Shown piece after piece: positions 36,259-45,547 of a stretch of 64,000 bases of DNA; position 1 is the first letter of the stretch; the number at the start of each line of letters is the position of its first letter. This stretch comes from Saccharicrinis sp050589685 (GTDB lineage: Bacteria > Bacteroidota > Bacteroidia > Bacteroidales > Marinilabiliaceae), in contig NZ_JBNGOS010000010.1 of NCBI RefSeq assembly GCF_050589685.1, positions 124,001-188,000 on the forward strand, read 5' to 3'. Position numbers and translations under genes: made by a program. The notes beneath the pieces were generated by a model, which was given only the letters and a program-made list of their open reading frames with translations, did not search any database and was not told where the DNA came from.

Positions 36259-39200
36259 ATGAAAACAGGATTCGCAGGGTCATTGGCCCGAATGTTTATA
36301 AAATCAAAACTGACTCCCCTATTGATGGTTGCCTTTGTGATCATTGGGATGTACAGTTCATACCTTACTCCTCGGGAAGAGGAGCCACAGATCGATGTTC
36401 CTATTGCCGATATCTTCGTAGGATATCCGGGGGCAAGCCCTAAAGAGGTTGAATCGAGAATCGTAAAACCTATAGAGAAAGTTATTTCCAACGTAAAAGG
36501 CGTTGAGTATGTTTATTCTCAATCCATGCCGGAACAAGCTATGCTGATCGTTCAATTTTATGTAGGCGAAGATATCGAGCGTAGTTTGGTGAAGTTGTAC
36601 AACGAAATCATGAAAAACATGGACCAAATGCCAGAAGGAATTACACTTCCTTTGGTTAAAACAAGGTCTATTGATGACGTTCCTGCCATGGGACTAACGT
36701 TGTGGAGCGATACGTACGATGACTATCAGCTGAAAAGAGTTGCCCAAGAGTTAAATTCTGAAATTGAAAAGATTACCGATATTTCAGAAACCAAAATAAT
36801 AGGCGGAAGAAACCGTGAGATTCAAGTGGTTCTGGACAGGGACAAAATGACGGCTTTCCAGGTGGACCCGCTAATGATTGCGCAACAATTAAAAGCGTCT
36901 AACACGCAATTTTCGTCAGGCTCCTTTAATCAGAATAACGATGAATACCTGGTCACGACAGGCAAGTTTTTGCAAACAGCCGAAGAAGTAAGCAACCTGG
37001 TAATTGGAGTAAATCAAAACAGTCCGGTTTACCTGCACCAGGTGGCAACTGTTGAAGATGGGCCTGCTTTACCAAGCACCTATATTTCGTTCGGTTACGG
37101 GAAAGCCAGCGATAACAAAGAAGTTCACCCGGGAGAGTACAGTGCCGTAACCATTTCGATTGCTAAAAGACGCGGTGCCGATGCCATGCGATTGGCGGAA
37201 CAGATTGAGCATAAAATTGAATTATTGCAAGGTGAATTACTACCTGAAGATATTCATGTGGAGGTAACACGTAACTATGGAGAAACTGCTTCAGAAAAGG
37301 TATCGGAACTTTTGATGCACTTGTTGGGTGCCATTGTAGCAGTAACTTTCGTGGTGATGTTGGCCATGGGCTGGCGTGGCGGTTTGGTGGTGTTTATTTC
37401 GGTACCTATCACCTTTGCACTGACCATGTTTAGCTACTATTTTATGGACTATACACTCAATCGTATTACGCTTTTTGCCCTGGTTTTTGTGACGGGTATT
37501 GTGGTAGATGACTCCATTATTATCGCCGAAAACATGCACCGTCATTTTAAGATGAAGCAACTGCCATTTTTCCAGGCGGCGTTAAAATCCATCGACGAGG
37601 TGGGTAACCCGACCATTTTGGCAACATTTACCGTTATTGCGGCGGTTATACCTATGGTTTTCGTTTCGGGTATGATGGGGCCTTACATGAGCCCAATGCC
37701 AATTGGAGCTTCCATAGCCATGATATTCTCGCTATTGGTAGCCTTAATGATTACACCTTGGTTAGCGTACCGCCTGCTAAATCATGAAGACGAGAAAGAA
37801 GACGAGAAAGATTATTCGTTAGAAAAGACATTAATTTATAAGCTGTACGACAAAACCATGCGTCCAATGATTGACAACAAGGTGAAGCGCTGGGTATTTA
37901 TCGGAACAGTAACACTATTGTTGTTTGGTTCTGCAAGCTTGTTCTTATTTAAGGCGGTAACGGTTAAGATATTACCATTCGATAACAAAAACGAGTTCCA
38001 GGTAGTGGTCGACATGCCTGAGGGAACAACATTGGAACAAACGGCCAATGTAACCAAGGAACTGGCTGCCTATCTTAGAAACCACGAACTGGTTACCAAT
38101 TACCAGACTTATGTGGGTGCCTCTGCTCCTATCAACTTTAACGGTTTGGTTCGCCACTACGATTTACGGAGGGGGTCAAATGTGGCCGACATTCAGGTGA
38201 ATCTGGTTTCCAAGAAAGAAAGAGACTTACAAAGTCATGATATCGCCAAAGAGTTACGCCCTCGCTTACAGGAGATTGGTAAAAAATTCAACGCTAACGT
38301 AAAAGTCGTTGAAGTGCCTCCGGGACCTCCGGTTATGTCAACCATGGTAGCTGAAATTTACGGTCCGGATTATGAATCGCAAAAAGATGTGGCACTTCAG
38401 GTTAAAAAGCTATTTGAAACAACCGAGAGTGTGGTTGATATCGATTGGATGATGGAAGATGACCAGAATGAATACAAATTTGATGTGGACAAGGAAAAAG
38501 CGATGTTGGCAGGTGTTTCTTCACAACAGATAGTTCATGCCATCAACATGAATCTTCGAGGCGCTAAAGTAACCAATCTATATGCCGAAAACGACCACGA
38601 CCAGGTGGGCATCACCTTGCGTATGGCGGAGAAAAACCGCACTGGAATCGAGGATATAAAGAAAATCAACCTGATGTCGCAACAAGGCAACATGGTTGCT
38701 ATTGGCGATTTGGTAAACGTTAAAAAAACGGTCAAAGAGAAAAGCATCTTCCGCAAAAACCAGAAACAGGTAGTTTATGTGACAGCGGATATTGCAGGTA
38801 AATTGGAAAGTCCGGTTTATGCCATCATGGATATTTCTGACAGGATGGATGAAATACAAATCCCTAAGGGTTATGAAATTGAAGAATTCTATAACGGCCA
38901 ACCATTTGTGGAAAACAATTATGGTTTAAAATGGGACGGTGAGTGGCAAATCACTTACGAGGTATTCCGCGATCTGGGAACTGCATTTGCTGTGGTTCTG
39001 CTTATCATCTATATGCTGATTGTGGGTTGGTTCCAGAACCTTAAGGTTCCGTTTGTAATGATGGTGGCGATCCCATTGTCGTTGGTCGGAATCGTACTTG
39101 GTCACTGGATGTTAAACGCCTTTTTTACGGCAACTTCAATGATTGGTATGATTGCGTTGGCCGGTATTATGGTTCGGAACTCCATACTGCTCATTGACTT

Positions 39201-39510
39201 TGTCAATATTCGACTCGCCGAGGGAGCGCCCTTGAAAGAAGCCGTTATCGAGGCAGGAGCCGTTCGTACAACCCCAATACTGCTAACTGCAGGAACTGTT
39301 GTCATTGGAGCCGTGGTTATTTTGTTCGACCCCATATTCCAGGGATTGGCCATTTCCCTGATGGGAGGAACCATTGCATCCACATTTCTAACATTGTTGA
39401 TCGTGCCATTGATTTATTATTTGGTTGAACGAAAAAAACATATAGCAACAGCAATAGAGGTCTCGGAAAATAAAAATGAAGAAACTGAAAAGAATCATTC
39501 AGAAGCATAG
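36259..39510 (+). CDS. RND multidrug efflux permease
   Basis: The 1083-residue pump carries two porter domains and twelve helices. The N-terminus SKLTPLLMVAFVIIGMYSSYLTPREEEPQIDVP is typical of the AcrB/MexB-related group of Bacteroidota. Helix 4 holds GIVVDDSIIIAENMHRH (about residue 418), the proton-relay acidic residues. Around residue 1000 the second half has LAGIMVRNSILLIDFVN and GGTIASTFLTLLIVPLIYY. It expels lipophilic compounds by proton exchange. I use the ATG at 36259; an in-frame TTG at 36247 would add four residues. Substrate is not defined. Confidence 0.94.
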   Translation: MKTGFAGSLARMFIKSKLTPLLMVAFVIIGMYSSYLTPREEEPQIDVPIADIFVGYPGASPKEVESRIVKPIEKVISNVKGVEYVYSQSMPEQAMLIVQFYVGEDIERSLVKLYNEIMKNMDQMPEGITLPLVKTRSIDDVPAMGLTLWSDTYDDYQLKRVAQELNSEIEKITDISETKIIGGRNREIQVVLDRDKMTAFQVDPLMIAQQLKASNTQFSSGSFNQNNDEYLVTTGKFLQTAEEVSNLVIGVNQNSPVYLHQVATVEDGPALPSTYISFGYGKASDNKEVHPGEYSAVTISIAKRRGADAMRLAEQIEHKIELLQGELLPEDIHVEVTRNYGETASEKVSELLMHLLGAIVAVTFVVMLAMGWRGGLVVFISVPITFALTMFSYYFMDYTLNRITLFALVFVTGIVVDDSIIIAENMHRHFKMKQLPFFQAALKSIDEVGNPTILATFTVIAAVIPMVFVSGMMGPYMSPMPIGASIAMIFSLLVALMITPWLAYRLLNHEDEKEDEKDYSLEKTLIYKLYDKTMRPMIDNKVKRWVFIGTVTLLLFGSASLFLFKAVTVKILPFDNKNEFQVVVDMPEGTTLEQTANVTKELAAYLRNHELVTNYQTYVGASAPINFNGLVRHYDLRRGSNVADIQVNLVSKKERDLQSHDIAKELRPRLQEIGKKFNANVKVVEVPPGPPVMSTMVAEIYGPDYESQKDVALQVKKLFETTESVVDIDWMMEDDQNEYKFDVDKEKAMLAGVSSQQIVHAINMNLRGAKVTNLYAENDHDQVGITLRMAEKNRTGIEDIKKINLMSQQGNMVAIGDLVNVKKTVKEKSIFRKNQKQVVYVTADIAGKLESPVYAIMDISDRMDEIQIPKGYEIEEFYNGQPFVENNYGLKWDGEWQITYEVFRDLGTAFAVVLLIIYMLIVGWFQNLKVPFVMMVAIPLSLVGIVLGHWMLNAFFTATSMIGMIALAGIMVRNSILLIDFVNIRLAEGAPLKEAVIEAGAVRTTPILLTAGTVVIGAVVILFDPIFQGLAISLMGGTIASTFLTLLIVPLIYYLVERKKHIATAIEVSENKNEETEKNHSEA

Positions 39511-39531
39511 TTAATGATTGAGTTTGAGTTT

Positions 39532-39564
39532 ACCTATTCCAAAGTTTTGAGCTTTGGAATAGGT
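39532..39564 (+). terminator. Terminator after the RND pump
   Basis: A 13-bp perfect stem (39532-39544 with 39552-39564), 7-nt loop, followed by TTTAAAA. It lies 20 bp after the RND stop and separates it from the small downstream genes. Confidence 0.7.
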
Positions 39565-39751
39565 TTAAAACTCAATTTACTAAAGCTTTATTAAATTAAT
39601 TATTTCAATACTTAATATTTGGGAGATATACCCATGTTTATTAGAAACAAACACACAGGAGAATGATTGAAAAGAAAAAAACGCGCCTCTGTCTGGGTGT
39701 TCGTAGTCTTTTATCTCTTTTCTATTAATCTCTAATCTAAAATTTAAAGAA

Positions 39752-40060
39752 ATGAAACTATTATTAGCCGTAACGGTAGCCGAATACCGTGAGAAACTGG
39801 AGGAGTTTTTCAGCAATCAGAAGATCACTTCATACAATCACTTTGATGTTACAGGCATAAAAAAGCCAGACAAGGCGCCTCACAGAGCCGGGAATTGGTT
39901 TTTTGGTAGCAATGCAATATCAACCGATAACATTGCTTTTTTCACCATAGTACAAGACGAACAAGCTGAAAACATCCTCATTGACCTGAACCGTTGCAAA
40001 GCAGAAATTTCTAATTGTAATATTCAGGCTTATATATTAAATATTGAAAACGCATTGTAA
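39752..40060 (+). CDS. Small PII-like (ferredoxin-like fold) protein
   Basis: The 102-residue protein begins MKLLLAVTVAEYREKLEEFF and has alternating strands and helices (VAEYREKLEEFF..., FTIVQDEQAENILIDLNRCKAE, IQAYILNIENAL). That reads as the beta-alpha-beta-beta-alpha-beta pattern of PII/CutA-like proteins. There is no T-loop Tyr motif of GlnB. It sits 242 bp after the efflux pump, behind a terminator. As such small proteins are found next to RND operons in Bacteroidota, a regulatory or accessory role to efflux is possible but not shown. Confidence 0.6.
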   Translation: MKLLLAVTVAEYREKLEEFFSNQKITSYNHFDVTGIKKPDKAPHRAGNWFFGSNAISTDNIAFFTIVQDEQAENILIDLNRCKAEISNCNIQAYILNIENAL

Positions 40061-40079
40061 CTATTAAAACCCAATAATC

Positions 40080-40265
40080 ATGCAAGAAAGAATAGTAAGA
40101 GCAGTAGCAGGAACTTTTATTTTAATTAGTATTCTATTAGCTATATATGTAAATATAAACTGGTTATTTTTTACCGGATTTGTAGGTTTGAACTTGCTAC
40201 AATCATCCATCACCAAATGGTGTTTAATGACCGATATATTATCCAAATTGGGAGTGCCCAAGTAG
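40080..40265 (+). CDS. DUF2892 membrane protein (YgaP-type transmembrane domain)
   Basis: The 61-residue protein matches DUF2892: RIVRAVAGTFILISILLAIYVN, then NWLFFTGFVGLNLLQSSITKWCLMTDILSKLG. It has two short membrane helices and the conserved Cys-(x)2-D-type ending (WCLMTDIL), where others have C-P. Such stand-alone helices pair with rhodanese domains elsewhere; here it lies 19 bp after the PII-like gene and is presumably cotranscribed with it. Confidence 0.8.
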   Translation: MQERIVRAVAGTFILISILLAIYVNINWLFFTGFVGLNLLQSSITKWCLMTDILSKLGVPK

Positions 40266-40327
40266 TATAACGGTTAAAGCAAATACAATATTGTTTGGTG
40301 TTCAGCCTTTAAAGCATGTCCCACCAC

Positions 40328-40355
40328 AACCTAGGCCTAACGGCCTAGGTTTTTA
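40328..40355 (+). terminator. Intrinsic terminator after the DUF2892 gene
   Basis: A 10-bp perfect stem (40328-40337 with 40342-40351), TAAC tetraloop, then T-run TTTTA. Clear intrinsic terminator. Confidence 0.8.
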
Positions 40356-40393
40356 CAGGTTGGTCCTTCAGACCTTTACCTGAATACACATTT

Positions 40394-40830
40394 TCAAATC
40401 TTGTTTAGACGCCTCCCCGATTTTTTATCGAAAGGAACATCTACTGACGGGAATGGTATAGTTATACCTCCTTCATCAAGGGCAATTTTCCCTTGTTCAT
40501 ATACATCAAAATAAACTTCCCAATAGTCTTGTGGTGTTGAATGAGGTCTAACCGCTAAATTAACGGAACTATCTGCCAACTCGCTAACGCCTACGAATGG
40601 AGCCGTGTTTTGCAGAAACTCAGGGTGGCTATTCCTAATATTCAACAATCATTATTTAGCTTTTTTAATATTTGATTCATAGAAAATTCCAAATGTCAAG
40701 TCAACCCTAATTTTACCTTCCTCAGTATAGTTTTTAGTATCTCCATTGGAAATTGCACCAAAGGGTATGATGGTAGTTTTCCATAACTATAAGTTTAAGT
40801 TAAAATCAATTACGGAAGTTATAGAAATTT
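40394..40830 (-). pseudogene. Decayed mscS-type small mechanosensitive channel
   Basis: Read on the minus strand in one frame, the region gives a recognisable MscS C-terminal half: IPFGAISNGDTKNYTEEGKIRVDLTFG, YESNIKKAK, then HPEFLQNTAPFVGVSELADSSVNLAVRP and YWEVYFDVYEQGKIALDEGGITIPFP. In the same frame are three stops: TAG at 40789-40787, TAA at 40654-40652 and TGA at 40651-40649. Residues IPNG are IPFG here. There is no membrane domain, so the gene has lost its 5' half as well. The last 84 codons are open from a TTG at 40648 but cannot make a channel. Confidence 0.8.
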
Positions 40831-41006
40831 CAATATTGTACTAATTCAGTTAGGTTGTCTAACTTCGTTTTAATTGACCACATGGTTCTACATAAATAGT
40901 ATAGTTTGGTAATTCCAATATCACTAAAGCACTTTGTACTCCAGGATTCACAAAAAATAATTCCTCGGTATTTCTTTATGGCTTTTGTGCCTTCGTAATA
41001 AAAACA

Positions 41007-41207
41007 CTAACCTTTCACCTTCTTCAGTTCTTCTTGCAATATCTCCTCCAAATCATCATAACACGAACCACAAATAGTGGCCGCATTAGTTTCGTCCTGA
41101 ATATCCTCTACTGTTTTCAAATCTTTTTCGTGAATCACTTTTACCAAGTCCTGTTTTCTTAGCATCATATGTTTACATACAAAGTCTCTATCCCCAAATT
41201 TGCTCAT
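41007..41207 (-). CDS. BFD-like [2Fe-2S] binding-domain protein
   Basis: The 66-residue protein resembles the bacterioferritin-associated ferredoxin domain. VCKHMMLRKQDLVKVIHEKDLKTVEDI contains the first Cys (residue 11); later NAATICGSCYDDLEEIL has the CGSC pair. Classical Bfd has CxC plus CxxC; here the first pair seems to be a single Cys followed by His, so the cluster ligands would be three Cys and perhaps His. Probable electron or iron-delivery function; partner unknown. It lies upstream of the Bat operon on the opposite strand. Confidence 0.75.
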   Translation of the reverse strand: MSKFGDRDFVCKHMMLRKQDLVKVIHEKDLKTVEDIQDETNAATICGSCYDDLEEILQEELKKVKG

Positions 41208-41437
41208 TATTTTTCTCTTTTAAAATGATTTGTTACAATACAAATGCTTATGAATAACGCTATACTCATATTACATCGCTCCTCTATTATCTTAAATTAT
41301 TGAATACTTAAAACCAACCGCTACTTATTTGGTTCAATCCGTTAAAGCATCCCATATAAAAAGTTAAGGAACTGTTAAATTAGTGTATTTATGCTTAGTT
41401 CAAATAATTGATTAACGTTTTTTAACAACCTTAGATT

Positions 41438-41466
41438 TTTGACTGCTCATTAAAAAACTAATTTTG
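41438..41466 (+). promoter_or_regulatory. Promoter for the Bat operon
   Basis: TTTG at 41438-41441, 17 bp, and TAATTTTG at 41459-41466, an exact TAnnTTTG. Transcription would start about 41473, 40 nt before the MoxR ATG. The spacing is 2 bp shorter than usual. Confidence 0.5.
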
Positions 41467-41512
41467 GAAGCCACAATAAAAATTGAAATCAATTAAATAT
41501 AATATTAAAATC

Positions 41513-42508
41513 ATGGAGCAATCTGTTGATATAAGAGAATTAAACGAGAGAATAAAAAACGAGAGTTCGTTCGTGGATTTGCTAACCATCGAAATGAACA
41601 AAGTTATCGTAGGTCAAAAGCATTTGGTGGAAGGCTTGCTAATTGGATTATTAAGTGATGGACACATCCTTTTGGAAGGGGTTCCCGGATTGGCAAAAAC
41701 TTTAGCCATTACGACACTGGCCAATGTTGTAGATGCAGATTTCAGCAGAATACAGTTTACTCCTGATCTTTTGCCCGCCGACCTTATTGGTACTATGATC
41801 TATAGCCAAAAAAATGAAGAGTTTATCATAAAAAAAGGGCCTATCTTCACCAACTTTGTTTTGGCCGATGAGATTAACCGTGCTCCGGCAAAGGTTCAGA
41901 GTGCTTTATTGGAAGCCATGCAGGAGCGCCAGGTAACCATTGGAGAAACCACGCATAAACTGCAGGAACCTTTCCTGGTGATGGCAACGCAAAACCCCAT
42001 CGAGCAAGAAGGTACCTACCCGCTTCCTGAAGCGCAAGTCGACCGTTTTATGCTTAAAATTGTTATCGACTATCCTAAAAAGGAAGAGGAACAAATGATT
42101 ATCCGTCATAACCTGGCCCAATCATTCCCTAAAGCATCAACGATCCTAAAGCCCGATGATATCATCCGTGCCCGCGAGGTGGTGAAAGATGTTTATATGG
42201 ACGAAAAAATCGAAAAGTATATCGTCGACATCGTATTTGCAACACGTTTCCCGGCTCAATACAACCTGGATAAATACGAAGAAATGATTTCGTACGGTTG
42301 TTCACCACGTGCAAGTATCAGTCTATCTATGGCTGCAAAAGCGTATGCTTTTATCAAGCGCAGAGGTTATGTGATCCCTGAGGATGTTCGTGCGGTTTGC
42401 CACGATGTGATGCGCCATAGAATTGGACTTTCGTACGAGGCAGAAGCCAACAACATTACGTCGATAGATGTGATTAATGATATATTAAATACAATAGAGG
42501 TACCATAG
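41513..42508 (+). CDS. MoxR-family AAA+ ATPase of the Bat operon
   Basis: The 331-residue ATPase has Walker A GVPGLAKT near residue 66, Walker B LADEINRAP near 123, sensor QNPIEQEGTYPLPEAQVDRF near 165 and a lid region SPRASISLSMAAKAYAF. MoxR proteins work with VWA-domain partners as chaperones for metal or protein-complex maturation. The DUF58, BatA and BatB genes that follow encode such partners. I choose the ATG at 41513 over a TTG at 41483. Confidence 0.93.
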   Translation: MEQSVDIRELNERIKNESSFVDLLTIEMNKVIVGQKHLVEGLLIGLLSDGHILLEGVPGLAKTLAITTLANVVDADFSRIQFTPDLLPADLIGTMIYSQKNEEFIIKKGPIFTNFVLADEINRAPAKVQSALLEAMQERQVTIGETTHKLQEPFLVMATQNPIEQEGTYPLPEAQVDRFMLKIVIDYPKKEEEQMIIRHNLAQSFPKASTILKPDDIIRAREVVKDVYMDEKIEKYIVDIVFATRFPAQYNLDKYEEMISYGCSPRASISLSMAAKAYAFIKRRGYVIPEDVRAVCHDVMRHRIGLSYEAEANNITSIDVINDILNTIEVP

Positions 42509-42599
42509 TAGACTTTAGAATAAGAGGTGAGAGTTATAAAGTTTATAAAATGCTTTATCGTATCGGAATACATAAGGCATCATTAAAACAACAAACACT

Positions 42600-43466
42600 A
42601 TGGAAACAGCAGAGCTTTTAAAACGGGTTCGACAGATAGAGATTAAGTCGAGGGGGCTTTCCAACAATATTTTTGCGGGCGAGTACCATTCCGCCTTTAA
42701 AGGCAGAGGGATGACTTTTAGCGAGGTTCGCGAATACCAATATGGTGACGACATCCGCAATATCGACTGGAATGTAACGGCACGTTTTAATCATCCCTAT
42801 GTTAAGGTTTTTGAGGAAGAAAGGGAACTCACCGTGATGCTTCTAATTGATGTCTCAGGCTCAAGGGAGTTTGGTACATCTTACAAATACAAAAAAAATA
42901 TCATCACCGAAATTGCTGCCGTATTGGCTTTTTCGGCCATTCAAAACAACGATAAGATCGGTGTTATTTTCTTTTCCGATAAGATAGAAAAGTTTATAAC
43001 ACCGCAAAAAGGAAGAAAGCACATATTGCATATCATACGCCAGCTGATTTCGTTTACGCCGGAAAATAAGACCACCAATATTGGTGAGGCCTTGCGATAT
43101 ATGACCAATGCCATTAAAAAACGATGTACGGCTTTTGTCATTTCCGATTTTATCGATGAAGAATTTGAGAATCCGCTGAAGATAGCCAATCAAAAGCACG
43201 ATGTGGTGGCCTTGAAAATTTACGACAAGCGCGAAACAGAGATGCCCTCGGTGGGTTTGGTGAAAATGAAAGATGCCGAAACTGGTCAATATTCGTGGAT
43301 TGATACCTCAAATATCAAAGTCAGGGAAGCTTTTAACAAATGGTGGAGAGAGAACGATGAAAATACTAAAGCCATTTTCAGAAAGTGTGGGATCGATAAT
43401 ACCTCCATCAGAACCGATGAAGACTACGTTAAGTCTTTAATGTACTTATTTAAAAAACGAATGTAA
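42600..43466 (+). CDS. DUF58 (VWA-like) protein
   Basis: The 288-residue cytoplasmic protein has the DUF58 signature FAGEYHSAFKGRGMTFSEVREYQYGDDIRNIDWNVTARF near residue 28. It has a VWA-like MIDAS segment LLIDVSGSREFGTS near residue 82 (DxSxS, here D-V-S-G-S). A partner of the MoxR ATPase. Its stop overlaps the next ATG by one base (the TAATG type junction), showing translational coupling. Confidence 0.92.
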   Translation: METAELLKRVRQIEIKSRGLSNNIFAGEYHSAFKGRGMTFSEVREYQYGDDIRNIDWNVTARFNHPYVKVFEEERELTVMLLIDVSGSREFGTSYKYKKNIITEIAAVLAFSAIQNNDKIGVIFFSDKIEKFITPQKGRKHILHIIRQLISFTPENKTTNIGEALRYMTNAIKKRCTAFVISDFIDEEFENPLKIANQKHDVVALKIYDKRETEMPSVGLVKMKDAETGQYSWIDTSNIKVREAFNKWWRENDENTKAIFRKCGIDNTSIRTDEDYVKSLMYLFKKRM

Positions 43467-44512
43467 TGAACCATATTACACTTGTAAATAGGATTAAAAA
43501 AATCAACATAAAAGAATCCTTACTTGCAGTTTTAATTGCATTTGCAAGTTTTTCTGCAAATGCTCAACAAGTAAATGTTACCGCTACGTTGGATTCTACC
43601 ATGATATTGATTGGAGGACAAATTGACCTTAAACTCGAGGTGAGTCAACCCTCCGGTGTGATGGTCAACTTCCCGCATTTTACTGATACCATCACAAAAA
43701 ACGTTGAAATCGTTGAAAGAGGACAGGTAGACAGTTTAAGATTGGGGAACGACCGATTGGTTCTATCCCAACTTTTCAGGATTACCTCGTTTGATAGTGG
43801 CTTGCATTACATTCCTCCTATCGAATTTGAAGTGATTCAAAACCAGGTAAGAAATATAGCAGCATCCAACGCGTTAAGTCTGATGGTGGTGAACCCTTTT
43901 AAAGAAGTAGATCCTGAAAAAGGGGTTACAGATATAAAAGGACCACAAGATGCTCCATTTAAAATTGCCGAGGTACTCGATTTTATATATCTATATGGTG
44001 GAATAGCGCTGGCTCTGGGATTACTGATATGGTTATTTTTATACCTGCGCAAAAACCGAACCGAAGGTGGATTGTCGTTTGTCAAAGCAAAACCGCAGGA
44101 ACCGGCACATATTATTGCGCTAAGGGAGTTGGATAAAATCAAGGATTCAAAGCTTTGGGAACACAATAAGGTCAAAGAGTTCTATACCCAGGTGTCCAAT
44201 ACTATCCGTGCGTATATCGAGCAAAGATACGAGCAGTCTGCCCTGGAACAAACATCCATTGAAATTTTCGATTCCTTAAAATCTTTGGATATCGATAACA
44301 AATCGATGGAGCAACTTACCCAGGTGCTGGAATTGGCCGATTTGGTTAAGTTCGCGAAGTTTCAGCCGTTGGCAGATGAAAACGGGTTGACCTTGTTGAA
44401 TGCCTACTTTTTTGTGAATCAAACCAAAAAAGAAGAAATTAAAACACTGGAAGAAGAAAAAGTACAAATGTTGGCCAAGGGTGTGCAACAGGAAGATTCC
44501 ATAGAAAAGTAA
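43466..44512 (+). CDS. Bat-operon membrane protein with a single helix
   Basis: The 348-residue protein has a signal peptide (ESLLAVLIAFASFSANAQ) and a periplasmic Ig-like domain to about residue 160. A membrane helix FIYLYGGIALALGLLIWLFLYLRKN near residue 173 leads to a cytoplasmic helical domain rich in EQ and coiled-coil. This architecture and its place between DUF58 and BatA are constant in Bacteroidota Bat operons. It is presumably part of the envelope complex that MoxR acts on. No enzyme motif. Confidence 0.8.
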   Translation: MNHITLVNRIKKINIKESLLAVLIAFASFSANAQQVNVTATLDSTMILIGGQIDLKLEVSQPSGVMVNFPHFTDTITKNVEIVERGQVDSLRLGNDRLVLSQLFRITSFDSGLHYIPPIEFEVIQNQVRNIAASNALSLMVVNPFKEVDPEKGVTDIKGPQDAPFKIAEVLDFIYLYGGIALALGLLIWLFLYLRKNRTEGGLSFVKAKPQEPAHIIALRELDKIKDSKLWEHNKVKEFYTQVSNTIRAYIEQRYEQSALEQTSIEIFDSLKSLDIDNKSMEQLTQVLELADLVKFAKFQPLADENGLTLLNAYFFVNQTKKEEIKTLEEEKVQMLAKGVQQEDSIEK

Positions 44513-44539
44513 TACAGGTTATTGCATAACAATAATATA

Positions 44540-45532
44540 ATGAACAACATTAAATTTTTACATCCGGATTATTTTTACCTTTTGCTGGTATTGGTGCCCA
44601 TGATAGGCTGGTATATCTGGAAACATAAAAGTGCCCAGGCTTCGTTGCAAATATCCACTTTAAAGGGTTTTAGCGCGGCTCCAACGTCATGGAAAGTATA
44701 CCTGCGACACTTACCTATCGTTTTAAGAGCATTTGCCATTGCCATGATTGTGGTGGTTCTGGCTCGCCCGCAGTCTTCAAATAGCTCCAGAGACGTTGTT
44801 ACCGAAGGAATCGACATAGTTATGACGATGGATATCTCTTCGAGTATGGAAGCGCTGGATTTTACACCAAACAGGCTGGAAGCGGCAAAAGATGTGGCCT
44901 CGGAGTTTATATCTGCTCGTGAAAACGATAAGATCGGGATGGTTATTTTTGCCGGAGAGAGCTTTACGCAATGCCCCCTAACCACCGACAAAACGGTGTT
45001 GGTAAATATGATGCAGGACATAAAAACGCATATGGTGGAAGACGGTACCGCTATCGGACTTGGTTTGGCAACCGCAGTGAACAGAATTAAGGACAGTGAG
45101 GCTAAATCCAAGGTTATTATCCTTTTAACGGATGGTGTAAATAACCGTGGGGAGATAGCACCATTAACAGCAGCCGAGATAGCAAAGACATTTGGCATTA
45201 GGGTCTATACCATCGGTGTGGGTACCAAAGGCATTGCCCAACGTCCCGTACAAACACCTTACGGCACGCGTCTTGTAGAGGAAGAAGTGAAAATTGACGA
45301 GGAGATGATGCAAGAGATTTCCAACATCACAGACGGACAGTATTTTAGGGCTACCAATAAAAACGGCCTTAAAAAAATATACGAAGAAATTGACCAATTG
45401 GAAAAAACCAAGATTGAGGTAAAGGAATACACAAAACGTTCGGAGGAATATATGCTCTGGGCAATTTTGGCCGCGGTGTTTATGTTGCTGGAAGTGCTTT
45501 TAAAAAGCACGGTGTTACGAAACCTACCTTAA
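44540..45532 (+). CDS. batA: BatA, VWA-domain inner-membrane protein
   Basis: The 330-residue protein has two N-terminal helices, then a von Willebrand A domain with MIDAS VMTMDISSSMEALDFTPNRLEAAK near residue 95 (DxSxS), GMVIFAGESFTQCPLTTD near residue 135, ILLTDGVNNRGEIAP near residue 195, and a C-terminal helix (LWAILAAVFMLLEVLLK). VWA domains bind a metal through the MIDAS. In Bacteroides the operon supports oxygen tolerance. The ATG at 44540 is chosen over a TTG at 44522. Confidence 0.93.
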   Translation: MNNIKFLHPDYFYLLLVLVPMIGWYIWKHKSAQASLQISTLKGFSAAPTSWKVYLRHLPIVLRAFAIAMIVVVLARPQSSNSSRDVVTEGIDIVMTMDISSSMEALDFTPNRLEAAKDVASEFISARENDKIGMVIFAGESFTQCPLTTDKTVLVNMMQDIKTHMVEDGTAIGLGLATAVNRIKDSEAKSKVIILLTDGVNNRGEIAPLTAAEIAKTFGIRVYTIGVGTKGIAQRPVQTPYGTRLVEEEVKIDEEMMQEISNITDGQYFRATNKNGLKKIYEEIDQLEKTKIEVKEYTKRSEEYMLWAILAAVFMLLEVLLKSTVLRNLP

Positions 45533-45547
45533 TAAAACAGAATCATC

